DNA of 64,000 nt from Minicystis rosea (GTDB lineage Bacteria; Myxococcota_A; Polyangia; Polyangiales; Polyangiaceae): the NCBI GenBank assembly GCA_001931535.1, contig CP016211.1, positions 620,001-684,000 of the forward strand, read 5' to 3'. Within the stretch, counting starts at the first letter, position 1, and each line of letters opens with the position of its first letter. The position numbers were made by a program, and so were the translations under genes. Under the pieces are notes generated by a model. That model did not search any database and was not told the origin of the DNA. It worked only from the letters and a program-made list of their open reading frames with translations. Of this stretch, positions 59,401-64,000 are shown piece by piece.

Positions 59401-60263
59401 TTCGTCGCCGCGCCTCGGCCGGCGGCGATCCCGTCGTCGAAGAGCGCACCTACGCGTTCGAGGACGACAGCTTCGCGCCGCTCGCCCACGAAGACGTGCG
59501 CGTCGAGGGCGGCCTCCGCGAAGCGCGCGGCTGGCTCGCGTACATGACGGACGACGTGGGCACGCCCGAAGCGCTGATCCTGCCCACCGGCATGGTCGCG
59601 CACGAGGTCGAGACCACGGTGTGGGGGCGCGCGTTGCCCGCGCGCTCCGGCGAGCCGTCGACGCCGCTGCGCTTCGCCGGCCAATACGCCGACGAGGAGA
59701 CGGGGCTCTCGTACAACCGCTTCCGCTACTACGATCCCGACACGGGCACGTTCTTGAGCCCCGATCCGATCGGGACCTTGGGCGGCCTCAACGAGTACGC
59801 CTTCGTCCCCGATCCCAACACCTTCCTCGACCCGCTCGGCCTCGCCGCGACCACGGTGATGAAGCAGGGCGATCGCCTGGAAAAGAAGCGCAAGGCCGAC
59901 CTGCGCGCGCAAGGCTACGAGATCCTCCCGTCGAAGGTCGGCGCCGGCAACGGCATGGACATCGTGGCCGTGAAGCGCGACACCGCGGGCACGATCACCG
60001 AGATGCGCGTCGAGGAGTGCAAGTCGAGCAAGAAGTCGCCGAAGGGGCTCGCCACCAGCGCCGCGGGTCAGCAGCTCAGCGATCCGTGGATGAACGACAA
60101 CCGCGACAAGATGAAGAAGAAGGGCGGCTGCGTCGGCAAGACGGCGCAGGATATGGACGACTTCGAAGCGGCCGGCGGCAAGATCGAGAAATTCTGCGTC
60201 AAAGGCACGCAGCCCAAGAAGGGCCAGCACTGGAAAATCAAGGGCCCGACGCCGGTGCCCTGA
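56442..60263 (+). CDS. RHS-repeat toxin with nuclease-like C-terminus
   Basis: A 1273-residue polymorphic toxin. The N-terminus (APNIPPIPGMCPSVAVLAGG) and Gly/Asp/Asn linker are followed by DVVTGRAFTHPITDLELPGP, typical of myxobacterial RHS proteins. Many YD repeats follow (YDDAGNLVGATDAEGHAAHY). The conserved core end has DPIG and DPLG with exactly 18 residues between, the aspartyl autocleavage motif DPxG-x18-DPxG. The last 140 residues differ from the core: GNGMDIVAVK, VEECKSSKK (D1173, E1192, K1194) and GQQLSDPWM fit a PD-(D/E)XK nuclease fold. It is probably delivered by a type VI system. Confidence 0.9.
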   Translation: MARTAPAPNIPPIPGMCPSVAVLAGGGDAGNGSGDGAGDGNGDENAGAGSGGENAEADARGAPDYEKYPDCGYESHPVDVVTGRAFTHPITDLELPGPLPLSFSRMYSSKMAERDTGLGFGWGHTFGWEVEVKRRSIVVWNEQGIAVDFPLIRPGEEVIGPWGWVLRREVWGFAVDADDGLWHLFSVAEDEGKRYRLTALEDRNRNRISLTYDDGKLVEVKDSAGRIVRLVPTREGRIGSIQVQNAISQGQWIAFATYAYDDAGNLVGATDAEGHAAHYEYDEDHRLTADTDRTGLCFHFVYDREGRCVESWGDYPGRRDPSLADGLPRWLADGVTPIKGVHHCRFEYLKDGYTEVANSLEVRRYFGNRHGTLDKSVIGRGVVTCTYDDHGFLLSRTDEMKATTTYERDARGRLLKVVDPLGRITQITRDAAGQPIEIVDPAGGVTVAHRDSFGNVVALINAAGAVTSYVNDTRGLPTQVTLPNGGRLHVTCDAHGNPAELVQPDGGVWRWKHDHLGRLLEEIDPLGHATRFAYSQRGNMIARTDPAGGVTRYTYDGEEQITQVVEPTGARTSGTYGGYHRFCRREQPDGAVIHYRYDYEGRVVEIIDGRGEVRRFAYSTSGDLVSETAPDGRLRRFKHDAAGRVTEIVDGLREKTKLVYDAAGQIVERSYGDLAEAFEYDGNGDLVIARGGIATVEVMRDALGRITSETIIVGDDRTTVEVDYDTMGRRISRRTSRGHAETIERDVMGNPTRTRLGDSFEILHANDALGREIARHLPGGGRIESTFDAAGRLAKRASLTPVVHRPMGRDEPEWLGQRDGGIATERRYLHDGDRILEIHGRRRGPVRFEYEPDGAIAAARYDQGPSESFRWDAGGNVHPSGEDRVYGPGNRLLQKGNTQYVWDDAGRLVEKRKREHGVDEVWRYGWNAKDLLESVTSPDGTVTDFRYDAFRRRVQKRVSRSLRPGAPPASVDLTTFAWDGDLLVHEIRRRASAGGDPVVEERTYAFEDDSFAPLAHEDVRVEGGLREARGWLAYMTDDVGTPEALILPTGMVAHEVETTVWGRALPARSGEPSTPLRFAGQYADEETGLSYNRFRYYDPDTGTFLSPDPIGTLGGLNEYAFVPDPNTFLDPLGLAATTVMKQGDRLEKKRKADLRAQGYEILPSKVGAGNGMDIVAVKRDTAGTITEMRVEECKSSKKSPKGLATSAAGQQLSDPWMNDNRDKMKKKGGCVGKTAQDMDDFEAAGGKIEKFCVKGTQPKKGQHWKIKGPTPVP

Positions 60264-60277
60264 GGCCGGGACGAGCG

Positions 60278-61210
60278 ATGCTGATCAAGAGCGACAAGGC
60301 CAAGGACTTCTACAAAGGCGTCGTGAACTCCGTGCTCAAGGGCGCGCGCCCGGCGCCGCCCGCGGAGTATCCGGCCGCCGTGTACTCGTTCCTCCGCAGC
60401 CGGTGGAACGCCGAGCTCGAGCTGGCGATGGCCGCGTTCGATCTCGGTTTCGGCGCGGAGACGGCGCGGCAGCATCTCGCCGAGAGCGCGGGCTTCTACC
60501 TCGACTTGCAAGATCGCACAGCGAAGTCGACCGCGCCCGAGGCCCTCCGCACGCTGTTCCGCATCGCGACCACGCACGATGCGGACGCGGCGAAGCGCTT
60601 CGCGAAGGCTTACTTGCAGACGCCCGAAGGCAAGCGCGGCGAGCCGAGCCCGCGCGGCATGAAGACGCCGAACGCCGACGATCCGTGGTGGTACTTGGCC
60701 AACGCGCTCGCGTGCTACTACGCGGGCGACGCGAAGGGCCTCGCCGATGCGGTCGCAGAGCTCCGCACGGTGCCGCCGCCGAAAGGCCCCAAGGGCACCG
60801 ACGCCTGGTGGTCGGCCATGGTCGAGCTCGCCACGCAATGCCTGACCGCACCGTCGCCGGATCCTTTCGATCTGCTCGCGAAGGTCGGCGAGCTGAGCGC
60901 GAAGGTGCTCGGAAAAGAGGCCCAGAACCTCTTCTACGAAGCTTGGTTCGGTGAGATCGCGCTCGCCTTCGCGGCCGTCGCCGCGGAGCGCGGTTGGAAG
61001 ATCCCCGACGAGGATCCGCATCCATCGATGCCGCTCGCGTTGCTGCGCCTCCCGCACGCGTCCGTGCCGAAGCGCGCGTGGGGTGATCTCCCCGTGATCG
61101 AGCCCGAGCTCGCCGCCGCCATCGAGCGCGCCGCGAAGGGACAGATGCCGAAGCCCGAGGGCGCAGCGAAGAAGACTGCAGCGAAGAAGACGGTCGCGAA
61201 GAAGCGCTGA
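60278..61210 (+). CDS. Candidate immunity protein for the RHS toxin
   Basis: A 310-residue cytoplasmic protein starting 14 bp after the RHS stop on the same strand, the usual place for the cognate immunity gene. It is helical (LELAMAAFDLGFGAETARQH, WWYLANALACYYAGDAKGLA), ending in a Lys/Ala-rich tail (AAKKTAAKKTVAKKR) that could bind nucleic acid. The helical pattern is compatible with Imm49-type proteins, but this is a guess. The position is the main argument. Confidence 0.65.
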   Translation: MLIKSDKAKDFYKGVVNSVLKGARPAPPAEYPAAVYSFLRSRWNAELELAMAAFDLGFGAETARQHLAESAGFYLDLQDRTAKSTAPEALRTLFRIATTHDADAAKRFAKAYLQTPEGKRGEPSPRGMKTPNADDPWWYLANALACYYAGDAKGLADAVAELRTVPPPKGPKGTDAWWSAMVELATQCLTAPSPDPFDLLAKVGELSAKVLGKEAQNLFYEAWFGEIALAFAAVAAERGWKIPDEDPHPSMPLALLRLPHASVPKRAWGDLPVIEPELAAAIERAAKGQMPKPEGAAKKTAAKKTVAKKR

Positions 61211-61234
61211 CGCTCCGCGATCGAAGCGCGAGCC

Positions 61235-62275
61235 TCAGGCGCGCGCGAGCGCGCTCATGAGCGCATCCTTCGCCACCAGGAGCGCTTCGCCTCCCGCAGG
61301 CGCTTCGCGATCGGGACGAACACCTTTACCGTCGAGCAAGCGCCCGCCGGGCAACAGGAAGCGCACCGCGCTCGCATAGGCCGCGCGGCCCTCGTCGAGA
61401 TCCATCCCGAAGGCTTGCCCGGTGCCTTTGCCGAGCGTCGTCGCGCCGACGACGATCGCACGGCCATGCGCCTGCAAAGCGCCCGCGAAGAGCTCGGCCG
61501 CCGAGGCCGTCTCGTGATCGACCAGCACCGCGAGCGGGAGATCGCACGCTTCACCACCGTGCGCGCGGTGGACGACGGTGTCGCCATCGGCATCGATCAC
61601 CCGCGCGATCTCGCTCCCCGCAGGCAGGAAGTCACCCGCCCAATCGAGGGCCACGCCGATCTCACCACCGGGGTTGCCGCGCAGATCGATCACCACGCCG
61701 CGCGCTCCCTGAGCCGTGAGCTCACGCAACGCTCCATGCACGCGCGCCGCGCTGTCCGCCGCGAAGACGCGCACCGCCAGATAACCGATGGCCCCGTCCA
61801 TCATCTCCCGTGGCACCGCGCGCAGAGGCCCCGCGAGCGCCTCGGCGATCGCCGCCGCCGTCTCCTCCGCAGGCCCCGCCGCGGGCACGCGGAGCCCGTA
61901 GATCACGTTCGTGGCGCTGGGCACCGCTTGCAGGCCATCGACGGCGTTGCCCGTGTTCTGGATCGTCGGCGAGAGTAGGCATGCGCCCGGTGTCCCTTCG
62001 ATGAAGAGCTTGGGATAGCCGCCCACGTAAACGGCGGGCCCTTTGATCGTCCAATGGAGCACGCCGGGCTCGTCGCCGATGCTCGTCGCCAAGACCGAGC
62101 CCAGGTTGAGCGCGTTCACGCAGTTGATGAGCACCACGATGGGGAACTCCACCGCGGTGAGGTTGAACGAGACGTTGAGGTACGGAATCGGCACCGGCAC
62201 GCCGCCGATGGGAGTCAGGCACACGTCGGGGAACGCTTCGACCATCCCCGTGTTGCGGTTCGACGCCATGAACAT
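61235..62275 (-). CDS. PAAR-like (DUF4150) domain fused to S41 serine protease
   Basis: A 346-residue two-domain protein. Residues 1-about 130 are a DUF4150 PAAR-like domain (FPDVCLTPIGGVPVPIPYLN, LINCVNALNLGSVLATSIGD, IQNTGNAVDGLQAVPS), the kind that caps type VI spikes. Residues about 145-340 are an S41/C-terminal-processing peptidase: VVIDLRGNPGGEIG, catalytic S258 in DHETASAAEL and K283 in TTLGKGTGQ. No PDZ domain and no signal peptide, so export would rely on the spike. The last 11 residues (AKDALMSALARA) are helical. Confidence 0.87.
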   Translation of the reverse strand: MFMASNRNTGMVEAFPDVCLTPIGGVPVPIPYLNVSFNLTAVEFPIVVLINCVNALNLGSVLATSIGDEPGVLHWTIKGPAVYVGGYPKLFIEGTPGACLLSPTIQNTGNAVDGLQAVPSATNVIYGLRVPAAGPAEETAAAIAEALAGPLRAVPREMMDGAIGYLAVRVFAADSAARVHGALRELTAQGARGVVIDLRGNPGGEIGVALDWAGDFLPAGSEIARVIDADGDTVVHRAHGGEACDLPLAVLVDHETASAAELFAGALQAHGRAIVVGATTLGKGTGQAFGMDLDEGRAAYASAVRFLLPGGRLLDGKGVRPDREAPAGGEALLVAKDALMSALARA

Positions 62276-62286
62276 CGATGCGCCTC

Positions 62287-62847
62287 TCAGCCGAGATGAA
62301 CCTGCTTGCCGTTGATGGTCACGACCTCTTCCGTCGTGATCGACGCGGCCTTCGCCTGTGTGATGGTGCTGCCCTCGACGAGCGTGTGCGACTCGCGGGC
62401 GTGCACGCGGAGGTGCGCGGTGACGCGCTGGTAGAGCGAGGCCACCGTCTCCACCATCGACTCCGCGATGGTGCGGATCTTCCCCGCGCGGATGCCGATC
62501 TCGGGCCCTTCGATCTCCACGCCCTGATCGCCCGCGAGGTGCAGCTTGCCGCCCACGGCGCGCAGGTCGACGTTGCCTTGGATGGCGAGCGCCGCGCGTC
62601 CCGTGCCGTGCAGCACGCCGATGGCGTAGTAGCGCCCGTCGCCCTTGCCGATGACGAGCAGCTCGTCGCCGGGCGCGGGCTCGTAGGGGAACGCGAGCGC
62701 CGGCTCCACCGCGATCTCGTCACCTTCGGGGAGCGCGACGATCACCTCGCCGGCGCGGACCTCGATCACCTCGGCCGGTCCGAGGTAGAGCTCGCCGCGC
62801 CGTGTCTCCACGGCGAGGTCGGCCATCAGCTTCGCGGGGTTCGCCAT
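62287..62847 (-). CDS. DUF3540 protein
   Basis: A 186-residue protein of the DUF3540 family, usually encoded with VgrG, DUF2169 and DUF4150 genes of type VI systems. It begins MANPAKLMADLAVETRRGEL, has a beta-rich middle (YEPAPGDELLVIGKGDGRYY, GKLHLAGDQGVEIEGPEI) and a helical region with SMVETVASLYQRVTAHLRVH. It lies 11 bp upstream of the PAAR-S41 gene, so they are probably cotranscribed. Presumed loading adaptor or spike-associated protein. Confidence 0.85.
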   Translation of the reverse strand: MANPAKLMADLAVETRRGELYLGPAEVIEVRAGEVIVALPEGDEIAVEPALAFPYEPAPGDELLVIGKGDGRYYAIGVLHGTGRAALAIQGNVDLRAVGGKLHLAGDQGVEIEGPEIGIRAGKIRTIAESMVETVASLYQRVTAHLRVHARESHTLVEGSTITQAKAASITTEEVVTINGKQVHLG

Positions 62848-62872
62848 CGTCGTCTCCTCGGCCTCATCGTGA

Positions 62873-64000
62873 TCATCCCTCGCGCGGCGCGGGCGCTTGC
62901 CAAGCCTCGGACTCGAGGCGCTCGACGTCGGTGCGGCGCGTGCCGCTGGTGCGCGCGCCCGACCAACGCGTGTCCTTCTCGCGCACGTGGTGCAGGTTCG
63001 CGCCCGAGAGATCGGCGTTCGTGAAGTCCGCGCCCGAGAGATCCGCGTGCGACAAATCCGCGTGCCCGAGCGAGGCCTCGATGAACAGCGCGCCGGGCGC
63101 CCGCGCGTGATCGAAGTACGCGTCGCGCAGATCCGCGCCGCCGAGGTGCGCGCCCGAGAGGTCGGCCTCGTGGAAGACCGCGCTCCGCAGCATCGCCTTC
63201 GCGAGGTTGGCGCGCGCCAGCACCGCCTTGCCGAAGTAAGCCCCCTTCGCGTGGCAACCGCTCAGCGTCGCCAGCGTGAGGTTCGCCTCCATGAAGCTCG
63301 CCGCCTTGAACGTGCACCCTTCGAAGCGGGCGCGCGCGAGGTTCGCGCCGGCGAAGCTCGACGCGGTGAAATCGCAGCCGGAAACCCGGCGATCTTGGAA
63401 GTCCGATCCGTGGAAGAGGCACTGGGTCATCGACAGCCCGTCGAGGTTCATCGGCCCGAGATCGGTCTTGCTGAGATCGGCGCGGTGGAAGCTCGCGCGA
63501 TCCATCGTCACGCCTTCGAGCTTCGTCTCGCGGAGGACCGTCTGCTTGAAGGACGCGCGCCGCAAATCCGCGCCGTGAAGGATCGCCCGATCCAGGATCG
63601 ATCGCTCGAAGCGCGTCGCGAAGAGGTTCGCGCCCGAGAGATCCGCGCCGCCGAAGTCGACCATCACCAGATCGCGATCGGAGAGATCCACCCCGCGCAG
63701 CACGGCGTCCGTGAACGCCGACGACGCGATCGTCGCGCCGCGCAGATCGGCGCCCTCGAGGTCGCACTCCGCGAGCACGCAGTGCGTGAGGTTCGCGCCG
63801 CGCAGGTTCGCGCCGCGGAGGTTCGTCCCGCGCAGCGACGAGAACGAGAGATCTGCGCCCGAGAGATCGACGCCCCCGAGATCGAGCCCATCGAGCGTGG
63901 CCGCGCCCAGATCGGCGCTCGACAGATCGCGATCGCTCAGCGTCGCCTGCTCGAAGACGGCGCCCCTCATTTTCTTCGGCAGCGTCGCGCCGCGCAGATC
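62873..64000 (-). CDS. Pentapeptide-repeat protein, 5' end beyond window
   Basis: Open to the right edge: the frame continues upstream of the ATG at 63970 as DLRGATLPKKMRGAVFEQ, so the gene is 5'-partial. At least 375 residues are nearly continuous A(D/N)LxX pentapeptides (GVDLSGADLSFSSLRGTNLR), forming a right-handed beta-helix. In type VI clusters such proteins often follow a DUF2169 domain, and the true N-terminus may lie in such a domain outside the window. 25 bp upstream of DUF3540. Confidence 0.88.
   Translation of the reverse strand, partial: DLRGATLPKKMRGAVFEQATLSDRDLSSADLGAATLDGLDLGGVDLSGADLSFSSLRGTNLRGANLRGANLTHCVLAECDLEGADLRGATIASSAFTDAVLRGVDLSDRDLVMVDFGGADLSGANLFATRFERSILDRAILHGADLRRASFKQTVLRETKLEGVTMDRASFHRADLSKTDLGPMNLDGLSMTQCLFHGSDFQDRRVSGCDFTASSFAGANLARARFEGCTFKAASFMEANLTLATLSGCHAKGAYFGKAVLARANLAKAMLRSAVFHEADLSGAHLGGADLRDAYFDHARAPGALFIEASLGHADLSHADLSGADFTNADLSGANLHHVREKDTRWSGARTSGTRRTDVERLESEAWQAPAPREG

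Overview
The window is GC-rich, densely coded chromosomal DNA from what looks like a myxobacterium (Myxococcota, probably the Polyangiales side). Reasons are the strong G/C third-position bias, many lipoproteins with Ser/Thr/Gly linkers behind the lipobox, a detached atpD-atpC pair, an ECF-sigma cassette, and an RHS/PAAR-type secretion island. The taxonomic call is inference; no rRNA or tRNA gene was seen.

Layout. 1-7.6 kb: a TPR lipoprotein cut by the window edge, threonine aldolase, small secreted proteins, a 54-bp tandem repeat array, a large HEAT-repeat protein and a PHP-domain lipoprotein. 7.7-19.6 kb, nearly all on the minus strand: rpoD and dnaG, atpC and atpD, rsmA, and a DUF4350-MoxR-DUF58 operon. 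19.8-23.1 kb: a conserved small protein, then rpsP-khpA-rimM-trmD and a second SPOUT methyltransferase. 23.2-32.3 kb: queG, a lipid A type acyltransferase, a DUF72-like protein joined to a gamma-glutamyltransferase-like protein, a glycerophosphodiesterase, rpmB and lipoproteins. 32.3-42.3 kb: an ECF sigma cassette, several lipoproteins, an SH3b-NlpC/P60 protein and xerD. 42.5-52.2 kb: N-formylglutamate amidohydrolase, glutathione reductase, an inositol-monophosphatase/ADP-ribosylglycohydrolase fusion, Maf, an FAD oxidoreductase and ribA.

52.2-56.1 kb is a nested transposon. An IS701-like element just after ribA was hit by an IS66 element that left a perfect 8-bp target duplication. Removing the IS66 copy and one duplication restores the IS701 transposase frame exactly. 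A 124-bp palindromic element follows.

56.4-64.0 kb looks like a type VI secretion effector island. It holds an RHS toxin with a PD-(D/E)XK-like nuclease tip, a candidate immunity gene, a PAAR-like (DUF4150) domain fused to an S41 serine protease, DUF3540, and a pentapeptide-repeat protein running off the window.

Two otherwise intact conserved genes (rpoD and the DUF4350 gene) each lack one base in a short C/G run, which looks more like consensus error than gene decay. A repeat family with GGGGCCG hairpins sits at gene ends, mostly between convergent genes. Its TGATCA core often supplies the stop codon, which suggests a dispersed bidirectional terminator.
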